42,792 nucleotides of DNA from a virus, in the IMG/VR virus record IMGVR_UViG_3300005096_000010, positions 1 to 42,792 of that record, one strand, 5' to 3'. The notes under the pieces are model-generated. The model did not search any database. It saw only the letters and a list, made by a program, of their open reading frames with translations, and was not told the origin of the DNA. How positions within the stretch are numbered: the first letter of the stretch is position 1; every line of letters starts with the position of its first letter. This document shows, piece after piece, positions 26,522 through 33,622 of this stretch. The translations under genes and the position numbers were made by a program.

Positions 26522-27166
26522 ATGAAAGCTCGCGTTTGCAAATATTGGGATTCTTCGCAAATCCAGCAATGGTTCGGGGTTTCCCGAGCCACTGCATATC
26601 GGGGGAAAAAGCGGGGCTGGATTCGACTCGGATATCATCATCGAGTTGTGATCCCGGCCCCAAATAACCCCGATATTCCTATCGAAATGATTATTATCCC
26701 CGCAATCGCCGCCGTGAAACGGCTGGCGAATTTGTGGGGATGGAAGATAGATGGATGGTTCTGGGACGCAATTCAGGAGGCATGTCTTCGCCTTCTGGAG
26801 CTCTCTGGCCATCCGGATTTTGGAAATTTTACTTTCCGATGGATCGCGGCAAGGAATGCCGCGAGTAACTTTCTCCGGATGAACATTCGGATGGTATCCG
26901 AACTTCCGGAGAATCTGGCATGGAAGCCTGCAGAAGGAAATGAGGAACTATTTGAAAAAATTTTTGCATCTCTGACGGAGAGAGAGGCGCAAATTCTGGA
27001 TAGATATTTGTCCGGCTATAGAAGGGATCTGCCGGACAAACTGGTAACGAAAATAAAAAGAACCATGTTCGGGGAAACTACCTCCGCTGGTACCGCAGTA
27101 AGTCCCCACTGCGGGTCGGGTTCGAATCCCGAACGTTCGCCGGCGTCCTCGCCAGGCGCTGGATGA
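26522..27166 (+). CDS. ECF-sigma-like protein with extra N-terminal HTH (214 aa)
   Basis: The start is ATG 26522 after AAAGGAGGAGTA. Longer upstream frames would translate element 3 and are rejected. Residues 9-34 (WDSSQIQQWFGVSRATAYRG) look like a DNA-binding helix-turn-helix. About 62-125 resembles sigma region 2, with WDAIQEACLRLLEL followed by FRWIAARNAASNFLRMN, the typical pattern where region 2 binds core polymerase and the -10. LTEREAQILDRYLSGY (151-166) begins a region 4-like segment, but the following recognition helix is shortened. The C-terminal 30 residues are encoded by tRNA-like element 4. It could redirect host polymerase. It may instead be an unrelated DNA-binding protein. Confidence 0.6.
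   Translation: MKARVCKYWDSSQIQQWFGVSRATAYRGKKRGWIRLGYHHRVVIPAPNNPDIPIEMIIIPAIAAVKRLANLWGWKIDGWFWDAIQEACLRLLELSGHPDFGNFTFRWIAARNAASNFLRMNIRMVSELPENLAWKPAEGNEELFEKIFASLTEREAQILDRYLSGYRRDLPDKLVTKIKRTMFGETTSAGTAVSPHCGSGSNPERSPASSPGAG
27068..27140 (+). tRNA. tRNA-like element 4 (overlaps gene end), weakly folded
   Basis: A perfect T-arm TCGGG-TTCGAAT-CCCGA (27116-27132) follows an anticodon-like hairpin CCGCAGT/ACTGCGG with an 8-base loop AAGTCCCC (27100-27107). A D-loop-like GCTGGTA is at 27086-27092. The acceptor strand ACGTTCG (27133-27139) has no good 5' partner. At best GAAC at 27060-27063 pairs with GTTC. It lies within the last 35 codons of the sigma-like gene, so one or the other feature may not be functional as annotated. 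It is counted as tRNA-like, not as a confirmed tRNA. Confidence 0.4.
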
Positions 27167-27214
27167 ACGGGAGCGGGGGATGGTTAATCAAAAAAAGGAG
27201 GTGCGGCGACCGTC

Positions 27215-27895
27215 ATCGTAAAGCTGGTTTGCCAGACGTGCGGGGAAACTTTCGATTTTGATCCCCACGACTACTCAATCAAAGGGCTTCAGAGCATTCC
27301 GAAGTCCTGCCCTGCCTGCTGCGACAAGCGGCAGGGGCTGGAAAAGATTGTGCTGAGCAGGAAATGTCTCCAAGAATGGGACGGAGTAAAGCTCACCATC
27401 TGGCCATGGTATTTCGAAGAAAAGGTTTCGGGGCTATATTACATCCACGGCTGGGGTGGGCGCAAATACGGAGTCTGGGGCGGTGCCCGGCATATGGGGA
27501 AAACTTTGATCTTCATTCACAAGGAAGTACTCGAAAAATTCAAAAAAGACAAGGAAGTCGTAGTGAAAATCCGGAAAATGAAAAAAACGATTTCCAAAGA
27601 AGGCATTAACGGACAGCAGATTACTGACGATTCCGAGTATCTCGTTTTCGATCCAACCGATGCCACTCCAAAGTTTTATCTTTATGAAGTTCGATCCTGG
27701 CACAAGACCACTTTGAAAGGGTTCGGCCGGGATCGGAATTACGAGGAACAAGTAAAACCCGTGGAAAGTGATATCGCCTACACAGTTACGATCGCTCATC
27801 ACAGCAGCCACGCTAACAGCATGCGGTTCGGGAATGAATACAAACTCATTATTGCCGACCGTGAGTGCGAAATTGTTGGCAAAGGTACGCCTTAA
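27215..27895 (+). CDS. Zinc-ribbon protein with probable AUC start (226 aa)
   Basis: From ATC 27215 the frame reads IVKLVCQTCGETFDF, with CQTC and then CPACC about 25 residues later, a zinc-ribbon pair. The only ATG/GTG/TTG starts in frame (from GTG 27350) would remove this ribbon, and an in-frame stop is at 27185. A perfect, extended Shine-Dalgarno AGGAGGTG (27196-27203) lies 11 bases before ATC, so initiation at ATC is the best explanation. It is otherwise a mixed protein with aromatic and Gly-rich stretches (LYYIHGWGGRKYGVWGG) of unknown function. A base error in the assembly is the alternative. Confidence 0.65.
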   Translation: MVKLVCQTCGETFDFDPHDYSIKGLQSIPKSCPACCDKRQGLEKIVLSRKCLQEWDGVKLTIWPWYFEEKVSGLYYIHGWGGRKYGVWGGARHMGKTLIFIHKEVLEKFKKDKEVVVKIRKMKKTISKEGINGQQITDDSEYLVFDPTDATPKFYLYEVRSWHKTTLKGFGRDRNYEEQVKPVESDIAYTVTIAHHSSHANSMRFGNEYKLIIADRECEIVGKGTP

Positions 27896-27902
27896 TCGAA
27901 AA

Positions 27903-27957
27903 ACGCGGCGGCCACGGCCGGAGACGAGTAAAGCCGCCCCGCGTGGCGCAAGGCGGC
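27903..27957 (+). other. GC-rich region with two alternative hairpins
   Basis: ACGCGG-CGGC (27903-27912) can pair with GCCG-CC-CCGCGT (27933-27944). Alternatively GCCGCC (27933-27938) pairs with GGCGGC (27952-27957). Only one can form at a time. It lies in the 76-base gap before the small membrane gene and ends beside its ribosome binding site (TGGAGG). It could control translation of that gene. No T-run is present. Confidence 0.4.
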
Positions 27958-27971
27958 GAATGGAGGTTGAA

Positions 27972-28157
27972 ATGTCGTTCCTAAAGTTGTTTTTCGCCAT
28001 AGTAGCGGCCATTGTGGCCGCTGTTGTAGTTACCATCGCAATATTTGGGGCAGCATATTTAACTGCCCAAAAATTCTTCGGGATTGTAGCCGGAGGCATA
28101 ATTATTTGCTTGGCGGCGATTGGCATATTCGCCAAGCACATTCACGACCATGCCTGA
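27972..28157 (+). CDS. Small two-helix membrane protein (61 aa), possible holin
   Basis: The start is ATG 27972 after TGGAGGTTGAA. Two hydrophobic segments (about 6-28, LFFAIVAAIVAAVVVTIAIF; about 36-55, FFGIVAGGIIICLAAIGIFA) are separated by a short loop, and the C-terminus is HIHDHA. Class II holins have this two-helix layout and size, but many small phage membrane proteins do too. It is last in the rightward operon, before the terminator. A longer upstream frame translates the preceding gene out of phase and is not used. Confidence 0.65.
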   Translation: MSFLKLFFAIVAAIVAAVVVTIAIFGAAYLTAQKFFGIVAGGIIICLAAIGIFAKHIHDHA

Positions 28158-28186
28158 AATACCCCTACCACCGTTTCTCTCCCCCC

Positions 28187-28212
28187 AGCCCCGCCACCGC
28201 GCGGGGCTTTTT
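28187..28212 (+). terminator. Terminator of the rightward operon
   Basis: AGCCCCGC (28187-28194) and GCGGGGCT (28201-28208) form an 8-bp stem with a 6-base loop, followed by TTTTATTTTT on the plus strand. It lies 30 bases after the final gene and just before the convergent early operon's stop at 28217. The T-run is only on the plus strand. It therefore ends rightward transcription and limits collision with leftward message. Confidence 0.85.
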
Positions 28213-28216
28213 ATTT

Positions 28217-28444
28217 TTAAATGCTCCAGAATATTTTTCCGTTAACAATCTTGTAATAGATAGAACCTTTACCGCCACACAAACCACAAGGTGCTTTTAG
28301 CTCATGATTTATTCCAAGATAGTCAGTGTATTCGAATTCGACATTCCCTTCACCATTGCAAAATTCACATTTTTTCGCATAGAATTCATCCCTGTTTTCG
28401 CACATACATCGCTTACTGTCATTTTCACAGATGGGACATGTCAT
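28217..28444 (-). CDS. DnaJ-type zinc-finger protein (75 aa)
   Basis: The start at 28444 (MTCPICENDSKRCMC) is chosen over a longer frame because GGGAG precedes it and the longer form overlaps the neighbour heavily. Two CxxCxGxG repeats, CEFCNGEG and CGLCGGKG, are the exact pattern of DnaJ zinc-binding repeats. One additional CPIC...CMC pair lies at the N-terminus. It is the last gene of the early operon. It could act as a zinc-binding adaptor or a mini chaperone-like factor. The function is unproven. Confidence 0.75.
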   Translation of the reverse strand: MTCPICENDSKRCMCENRDEFYAKKCEFCNGEGNVEFEYTDYLGINHELKAPCGLCGGKGSIYYKIVNGKIFWSI

Positions 28445-28712
28445 GTTTGTTCTCCCGATTTTTGATGAAACGATTATAGCATCTTTTGCACATTCCCCGG
28501 ACTTCCACGAGCTTTCCACATGCGCATTTCTCGCCATAATATTTTTTTCTGCTTTTGGGCAAGCTAACTTTCCCACGTACCAGTCCGAGATAATCGGCAT
28601 CAAACTTCATTTCTCGCAGACACGTCATACACCGCCAACCAAGCGGTGACCAATATCCTGGAGCAATATCACCGCAACGATAGCACTCGTGTCGAACTCT
28701 TGGCGGTTTCAT
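28425..28712 (-). CDS. Zinc-finger protein (95 aa)
   Basis: Four Cys pairs suggest two zinc sites: CYRCG and CMTC near the N-terminus, and CACGK and CKRC near the C-terminus. Otherwise it is Lys/Arg-rich. It overlaps both neighbours by a few bases, typical of this operon. Possible nucleic-acid binding. No specific family is recognised. Confidence 0.7.
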   Translation of the reverse strand: MKPPRVRHECYRCGDIAPGYWSPLGWRCMTCLREMKFDADYLGLVRGKVSLPKSRKKYYGEKCACGKLVEVRGMCKRCYNRFIKNRENKHDMSHL

Positions 28713-29173
28713 TTTTTCCTCCGTGCATAATACATTCCCAGGAGAACCGCGTCTCGCTCATCTGGTGTGAAATTGTTCCTGCGAATAATGCTTTCTGCGA
28801 TAGAATTCAGTAGCGCATTCGCTTCTTTTGATTTTGCCGGGAATTTTGTTTTTGCAAGGTAACTACGTTTCCAATGTGCTGGCATGATCTGCTGTAACTC
28901 GATGTCCTGTTCATTGCAGAATTCTTCAATTCGGCCGATGATTTGCGCAAACTGCCGGAAAACTTCCGGATTCGCCTTTTTATAGGGCCGCTCAGTCACG
29001 ATCGTTTCAATGTATCGGTAGTTGTATTTGTGGGCGTCGCGGATGAAGGCAAAGATTTCGTCAAGACCAGATGCGCCTTTTTTTTCTGTCGAACCCACAA
29101 ATACCAGCGTGTCCCCGGCAATGCCAGCATAGGCGATCGCTTTTTTCAGACCGATGTCAAGAGAAATGATCAT
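28709..29173 (-). CDS. RuvC-like Holliday junction resolvase (154 aa)
   Basis: RNase H-fold nuclease. The first strand IISLDIGLKKAIAYA carries Asp6. TERPY carries Glu61. The C-terminal TPDERDAVLLGMYYARR carries Asp138/Asp141, forming the expected acidic site. Such enzymes cut four-way junctions so that DNA concatemers can be packaged. It overlaps the DnaD-like gene by 4 bases, in a recombination and replication set that also includes SbcC- and RecA-like genes. Confidence 0.8.
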   Translation of the reverse strand: MIISLDIGLKKAIAYAGIAGDTLVFVGSTEKKGASGLDEIFAFIRDAHKYNYRYIETIVTERPYKKANPEVFRQFAQIIGRIEEFCNEQDIELQQIMPAHWKRSYLAKTKFPAKSKEANALLNSIAESIIRRNNFTPDERDAVLLGMYYARRKK

Positions 29174-30144
29174 GGCGGTTCTCCTTTCAGTTTTTCCGTG
29201 AGTATTTCATTTCTGAGCCGGATAAAAACATCCATGAACGCCGGCTCTTCCATGGCATCTTCAAAATTGCCGATCTTTTTGTAAATTTCGTAAATGATGG
29301 GGCTGGCTCTTTTCATGCGGGTGAGTGCAATATCTCTTATTTCTGTCTGCTCCGTATCTGGCATGAGTGACCACATCTCTTCAAGTTGCTTTCGTCTTTC
29401 GATTTCTTTTTTCTTTTTCTTTGTGTCTATGAGATCCTTAGGTAGCTTGTAATCCGATTCAACTGCCTTCCTAAGCCATCCGCCTGGATTTTTGATTTCA
29501 TAACCGTTTGCTAAGAGAAATTTTAGATGCTCGATTTGTTCTTTGACTTTCGTTTCTCCGAACGTCTGGAGTAATCTCCGTGTTTGCTTTTCGGTCATTA
29601 AAGAATTTAAAAAAGAAACAACACCAGTAACAGCAACAGCAACAGTTTCATTTTCTTCGCTGCAATCACGTGATTGCACAGTTTGAGCATTCCATGCCTC
29701 TGTTACTGTATCTGTATCTGTTGTTGTATCTGTATCTGTATCTGTATCTGTATCTGTATCTGTATCTGCTGGGCCGGAACTGTGCTTGCATTTCTTGTTG
29801 GAAGTATTAGCACTGTTCATGCACGGTGCAGGTATTGTGCTCGCAGGTTCTCTGATATGCGGGTTTTGATGCTTGGTGAAATTTGATATCTGAATATAAT
29901 GATTTTCATCGACTTGATATCGAATTATAAATCCTTTTTTATAAAGCATTTCTAAAAATTCATCCACATCGCAATCATCATAAGGAAGGATCGCCGCTTT
30001 AATACGCCTTGGTCTGTCCTCTAAACGGCCTTCACGGTCAGCGATTGTCCACAGACCGATAAAAAGAAGCCGGCAAAGCGGTGGTAGCTCTGCCAGCTCA
30101 TCGTTAAGAAAAAATCCCGGGCTAATCAGTCTTTTGCGTGCCAT
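29170..30144 (-). CDS. DnaD/replication-initiator-like protein (324 aa)
   Basis: The N-terminal 100 residues form a winged-helix-like domain (FFLNDELAELPPLCRLLFIGLWTIADREGRLEDRP...). A low-complexity Asp-Thr repeat linker lies at about 126-145, and a C-terminal part (GGWLRKAVESDYKLPKDLI) has the look of DnaD/DnaB2-like C-terminal sections. Such proteins recruit host helicase to a phage origin. No other replication initiator is seen in the window, and no replicase is present. The role is a family-level inference. Confidence 0.65.
   Translation of the reverse strand: MARKRLISPGFFLNDELAELPPLCRLLFIGLWTIADREGRLEDRPRRIKAAILPYDDCDVDEFLEMLYKKGFIIRYQVDENHYIQISNFTKHQNPHIREPASTIPAPCMNSANTSNKKCKHSSGPADTDTDTDTDTDTDTTTDTDTVTEAWNAQTVQSRDCSEENETVAVAVTGVVSFLNSLMTEKQTRRLLQTFGETKVKEQIEHLKFLLANGYEIKNPGGWLRKAVESDYKLPKDLIDTKKKKKEIERRKQLEEMWSLMPDTEQTEIRDIALTRMKRASPIIYEIYKKIGNFEDAMEEPAFMDVFIRLRNEILTEKLKGEPP
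29707..29768 (-). repeat. TGTATC hexanucleotide repeat inside the replication gene
   Basis: The plus strand reads TGTATC twice at 29707-29718 and then about 7.3 times at 29725-29768, broken only by TGTTGT. On the coding strand it encodes alternating Asp and Thr. A 6-base unit can slip without breaking the frame, so the linker length could vary between individuals. Confidence 0.9.
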
Positions 30145-30156
30145 ATCTCTCCCTGA

Positions 30157-31854
30157 CTATTTCTCCAGGTGAAATGTATCAAATTTTTCTGTGTCTTCAA
30201 ATGATTTATTTTGGGATCTGAAAATGAGGATAGTGTCGTACTGGCCCTGGATGCTGAAAATAGCCGCGGATACTTTGACATTTAGCGGCTCTACGAAGAG
30301 TTCAGCATTATCCAGGACCAGCAGACGTAAGTTAGAGAGGCTGGATATGGCGTGCTGCACCGCCAGAGCAATCACATGTTGCTCCGCAGTGCTGTATTGT
30401 AGGTGGGGCTTATCATTTACGAGAATTTCAAAAGTTTCTTTGCCATTTTCCTGAGTTTTAAACGTGATTTTTCCAATACCGGCAGCGTCGGAGACTTCAT
30501 TTGCCTTCTCTTCCATTTTTTTGATCACATCGCGTAGGATTTCCGCTTTGATCCCTTTTTCTCCGTAAGCTTTCTCTAAGCCGTCCCATAACTGCACTTC
30601 TTCGTTCTTCTCAGCGATCTGTTGTTCCAATTCCTTCTTCCGCTCGATTGCATTGGCTTTATCTTTCAATTCCTGAATGTAATTTTTTCCTCGCTGGATC
30701 CTGAATTCCAGCTCCTGGATCTTTTTGTTCAGTTCAGGATCTTCCCATCGCAAATCTCCGCGCTGTTTCATGAGTTCGTTCAGTTCCTGGCCGGCCTTTT
30801 TGATCTTTTTGTCGAGTTTGCTCATTGATTTTTTGATATCATCGTACATTTTCTGTGTTTCTTGAAGGGCAAACTCTTCTGCTTCTATGAGCTTCTGAAT
30901 ATCTTCGCCTGACATCGGACAGTCGATTTTGTCTGACAGCACGCACTTTTTGCCCAGTTTCTTGATTTTTTCGATCATATCCTGATGATTCGCAATATGA
31001 CTTTCGGCTTTCGCAAGGGACGCAGCTACTTCGCTTCGCTGTTTGAAGAGCTCTTCTCGCTCTTTGGTTTTTTTGTCGATCTTTTTATTGAGCTCCTCCA
31101 TCAGCTCAACCTTTTTCTGCCCTTTCTGCTCAAGCGCCTCTTTAAGCTCGGATTCCAGCTGAGATAAGAGAGCCTCTGCCTTGGGCAATAGATTTTTAGC
31201 TTCCGGATCCACTTCCAGATAGCGGTCGATTTCGGCTGACAATTTGTTTAATTCGCGTTTTATTAGTCTCCGCATATCGGTGGCCAATTTGCGGATGTAC
31301 TGCTCCTGATCCAGCTTAAAGAATTTGTCTTCTTTTTTCAGTTTCTTTATGAAGCCAGACCAGTCTTTCCCTTCGAATTTGTTATTGAGCCATTGTATTA
31401 ACTTTTCCTCTGTGATCTCGATGTCTAAAACGTCAAAGACAATTTGCTTCCTTTCATCCGGCTTCATCTGAAGAAATTTCCCGGAATCAATAACCGCACG
31501 GATAACTTTTTCGTTCGTTCCCAGCATTTCTATCAGACGTTGTTGTTTGCTGGTGTTGTTGCCGTCGAATTCACCGCCTTTGACAAATACTTTCAGCTTG
31601 GTAGGCGTGGAAGAATTGTATTCCTGCCTTTCCACAGCGAAATCTGGCGTAACCAGGGCCACCCAGCAGCTTTTTTCGCCATACTTAACCGGATGGCGTC
31701 CAATATCGCCGGTTAATGCGTAAAGGATCGCCTCTCGAATCGCACTTTTACCGGAGCCGTTCGGGCCAGTGATGATATTGATCTTCTTCTTAAAATCCAG
31801 CTCCAGACTCTCGTGGCAGATAAAATTCTTAAGCTTAATTGAATAAATTTGCAT
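30157..31854 (-). CDS. SbcC/Rad50-like ATPase (565 aa)
   Basis: The start at 31854 (MQIYSIKLKNFICHESL) is favoured over the longer frame because GGGAGGAGCT precedes it. Walker A is GPNGSGKS near residues 31-38. A long coiled coil runs through the middle and contains a zinc-hook-like Cys pair (KCVLSDKIDCPMSG). Walker B is LLVLDNAE near 520. The layout matches SbcC/T4 gp46-type exonuclease subunits that process DNA ends. No gp47/SbcD-like nuclease was recognised beside it. Likely part of phage recombination. Confidence 0.85.
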   Translation of the reverse strand: MQIYSIKLKNFICHESLELDFKKKINIITGPNGSGKSAIREAILYALTGDIGRHPVKYGEKSCWVALVTPDFAVERQEYNSSTPTKLKVFVKGGEFDGNNTSKQQRLIEMLGTNEKVIRAVIDSGKFLQMKPDERKQIVFDVLDIEITEEKLIQWLNNKFEGKDWSGFIKKLKKEDKFFKLDQEQYIRKLATDMRRLIKRELNKLSAEIDRYLEVDPEAKNLLPKAEALLSQLESELKEALEQKGQKKVELMEELNKKIDKKTKEREELFKQRSEVAASLAKAESHIANHQDMIEKIKKLGKKCVLSDKIDCPMSGEDIQKLIEAEEFALQETQKMYDDIKKSMSKLDKKIKKAGQELNELMKQRGDLRWEDPELNKKIQELEFRIQRGKNYIQELKDKANAIERKKELEQQIAEKNEEVQLWDGLEKAYGEKGIKAEILRDVIKKMEEKANEVSDAAGIGKITFKTQENGKETFEILVNDKPHLQYSTAEQHVIALAVQHAISSLSNLRLLVLDNAELFVEPLNVKVSAAIFSIQGQYDTILIFRSQNKSFEDTEKFDTFHLEK

Positions 31855-31891
31855 AGCTCCTCCCGTTAAATTTAGAGTGAATATGTATTCA

Positions 31892-32470
31892 TTATATTTT
31901 CTGGGCACAAATAAACCAGCATTGACCCTTTAAACGATCACGAATAAAGCGAATAATAGGCCTAATGCCGATGTGTTCTTTGTTCAATTGGTAAACGCGA
32001 ATCCTTTCGATCTCTATTTTTTGAAAACCTGCGTCCAGAAGCAAAAAAATGAGATCGTCTTCATCATATTCAGCGAAATGATGTTTCCCTTTGCCCATCC
32101 ACCAGCGTACTGGCGTTGTCAAATAGAATGTGCCGCCAGCATCCAGATGGTCGTAGACTTCGTGAACGAAAAGCAACGGATTCTGAAGATGCTCGATAAC
32201 TTCAAAAGCCGTAATTGTCCGATAATTGGGGATCATCTCTGGCCAGGTCCAGTTCAAATCCCAGTCTGTGTTCTGCTTTATGCCCAGTTTTCTGGCCAGT
32301 ACATTCGGTGGGCCACAATCTAAGGCAGGGTATATGATTCCACCATAATGATAAACTTTTTCAATCGTGCTTTTATACCTAACACTATTCAACTTTTCAT
32401 ATCTATCGCTGTCAACATCTTCACCAACATCGATGTATCTGGTCAAATAATCTGACAATTTTTTTGTCAT
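31892..32470 (-). CDS. Class I SAM-dependent methyltransferase-like protein (192 aa)
   Basis: A middle region AFEVIEHLQNPLLFVHEVYDHLDAGGTFYLTTP matches Methyltransf_11/23-type enzymes, in which EVIEH ends strand 4 and GGxxxLTTP marks strand 5. Earlier CGPPNV may be the degenerate motif I loop. The substrate is unknown. A protein, glycan or small molecule is as likely as DNA because no NPPY-type motif is present. It is encoded upstream of the SbcC-like gene in the early operon. Confidence 0.75.
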   Translation of the reverse strand: MTKKLSDYLTRYIDVGEDVDSDRYEKLNSVRYKSTIEKVYHYGGIIYPALDCGPPNVLARKLGIKQNTDWDLNWTWPEMIPNYRTITAFEVIEHLQNPLLFVHEVYDHLDAGGTFYLTTPVRWWMGKGKHHFAEYDEDDLIFLLLDAGFQKIEIERIRVYQLNKEHIGIRPIIRFIRDRLKGQCWFICAQKI

Positions 32471-32472
32471 TG

Positions 32473-32766
32473 CTACTCCTCCTCGATCTCTTCACACCAG
32501 TCGTAGCGACAGTAGTGGCAATAATAGTGCAAGTGTTCTTTTTTCATTTCATTGTGTGGTTGCGTAAATTTTGATCGACAACCTTTGTAAAAACCATTAT
32601 CTGGATGATAAAAGACAGTATAAACGCTCTTTTTGCACTTTGGGCAGCAGTTGTCTCTATGGCCACAAATAATCTCTTCCTTGTACTCGTATTTAAAACC
32701 ACTTTTGTCTAACAGCTTACCTAACATTTCTTCCAGTTGCTTAATTTTCGGATTTTCACCACTCAT
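32473..32766 (-). CDS. Zinc-ribbon protein (97 aa)
   Basis: Start at 32766 (MSGENPKIKQLEEML) after AAAAGGAG; the longer frame is not needed. After a short coiled helix come CGHRDNCCPKCKKS and then CHYCRYDWC, four Cys pairs fit for zinc binding. Encoded 2 bases upstream of the methyltransferase gene. The function is unknown. Confidence 0.7.
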   Translation of the reverse strand: MSGENPKIKQLEEMLGKLLDKSGFKYEYKEEIICGHRDNCCPKCKKSVYTVFYHPDNGFYKGCRSKFTQPHNEMKKEHLHYYCHYCRYDWCEEIEEE

Positions 32767-32791
32767 TTTCTTTCTCCTTTTATTAAATACC

Positions 32792-32977
32792 TTACTCCCC
32801 CCAGCCATCATCCTGTCGCCAACCCGGGCGGGGTTCATTTTCTTTTTTTATTTCGTAAACGGCCTGATAGTATCCCTCAAGGAAGAGGGAAATATGGTGA
32901 GAAGTATCGGCTTTCTGACAAGGGCCAAATAACCATCCTTCTTCGGCCAGGATTTTTTCTGCTTTTTCTGTGTTCAT
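32792..32977 (-). CDS. Small protein (61 aa), unknown
   Basis: A hydrophilic protein starting MNTEKAEKILAEEGWLFGPC, with an internal ISLFLEGYYQAVYEIKKE. Start with AAGGAGGAG upstream. No domain is recognised. It belongs to the run of short accessory genes in the middle of the early operon. Confidence 0.65.
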   Translation of the reverse strand: MNTEKAEKILAEEGWLFGPCQKADTSHHISLFLEGYYQAVYEIKKENEPRPGWRQDDGWGE

Positions 32978-33000
32978 AAGTACTCCTCCTTGTTTTTATT

Positions 33001-33243
33001 TTAACTTCTGCAGTTATCACACAAAACTTCCTCACCATCTTCATCTACCAACTCCCAGCTTTCAACCCACCAGCCACAACCTGGACAAATCTCAAGTCCC
33101 ATATTCAACATTTCTTCCTCCACATCATCGGGTTCGCAGTCCAGATCGAAATAATCAATCGCTTGTGCTGGAGAATAGCAGGTACCAAGCAAATATTCGA
33201 AAATGGCGTCCCAATCAATTTTTACAATTTTTTTCTTACCCAT
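33001..33243 (-). CDS. Zinc-finger protein (80 aa)
   Basis: The second half contains CPGCGWWVESWELV and CDNC, a treble or ribbon-type zinc site. The N-terminus (KKKIVKIDWDAIFEYLLGT) is helical. It overlaps the 38-aa small frame upstream. Accessory gene of unknown function. Confidence 0.7.
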   Translation of the reverse strand: MGKKKIVKIDWDAIFEYLLGTCYSPAQAIDYFDLDCEPDDVEEEMLNMGLEICPGCGWWVESWELVDEDGEEVLCDNCRS

Positions 33244-33338
33244 ATTTCTTCTTCCCCAAAGTAAATTTTGAAAAAGTCATTCATTCCTTCCCTGTATGCC
33301 TTTAAGAAATCGGCTATTGCTTGATATATTTTTTTCAT
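33222..33338 (-). CDS. Possible very small gene (38 aa)
   Basis: From ATG 33338 a 38-codon frame begins MKKIYQAIADFLKAYREGMN and ends EIWVRKKL. It is amphipathic and overlaps the next gene by 22 bases. It fills the only sizeable gap in this part of the operon. The ribosome binding site is weak (GGATAG). It is uncertain whether it is translated. Confidence 0.4.
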   Translation of the reverse strand: MKKIYQAIADFLKAYREGMNDFFKIYFGEEEIWVRKKL

Positions 33339-33356
33339 ATCTGGCTATCCAGCTTT

Positions 33357-33620
33357 TTATCTTTCATCCTCTTTTTTTGATTCATACTTCTGCCCACAAA
33401 AAGGACAAAAATTATGCGTTATACTTCTTTTAATTTTCCGTTTTCGCTCATTAACTTTGATTTCTATGTTACTAATGGTTTTTAAGTCAATTTCATTTGA
33501 GAAAACGATTGCCTTATCAATGAATTCTACAAATTCTACAGTAAGGCCTTCTTTCTTAAATATTTCCGTTAATTGATCTTTTACTTTGCCCTTTTCAATT
33601 TCCTCGATGCAATTACACAT
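33357..33620 (-). CDS. Small protein with C-terminal zinc motif (87 aa)
   Basis: The N-terminal helical region (IEEIEKGKVKDQLTEIFKKE) is followed by a beta region and a C-terminal CPFCGQKYE, with an N-terminal CNC that could complete a site. GGAGGAAT precedes the start. Unknown accessory function. Confidence 0.65.
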   Translation of the reverse strand: MCNCIEEIEKGKVKDQLTEIFKKEGLTVEFVEFIDKAIVFSNEIDLKTISNIEIKVNERKRKIKRSITHNFCPFCGQKYESKKEDER

Positions 33621-33622
33621 AG

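Noticed and set aside
26225-26812. Long minus-strand frame opposite the tRNA-like and sigma-like region
   Set aside because: It is produced by translating the tRNA-like elements and the antisense of a better gene, and has no ribosome binding site.
29707-29768. Possible CRISPR-like or phase-variable repeat array
   Set aside because: The unit is 6 bases with no spacers, so it is a microsatellite within coding DNA, not a CRISPR array.
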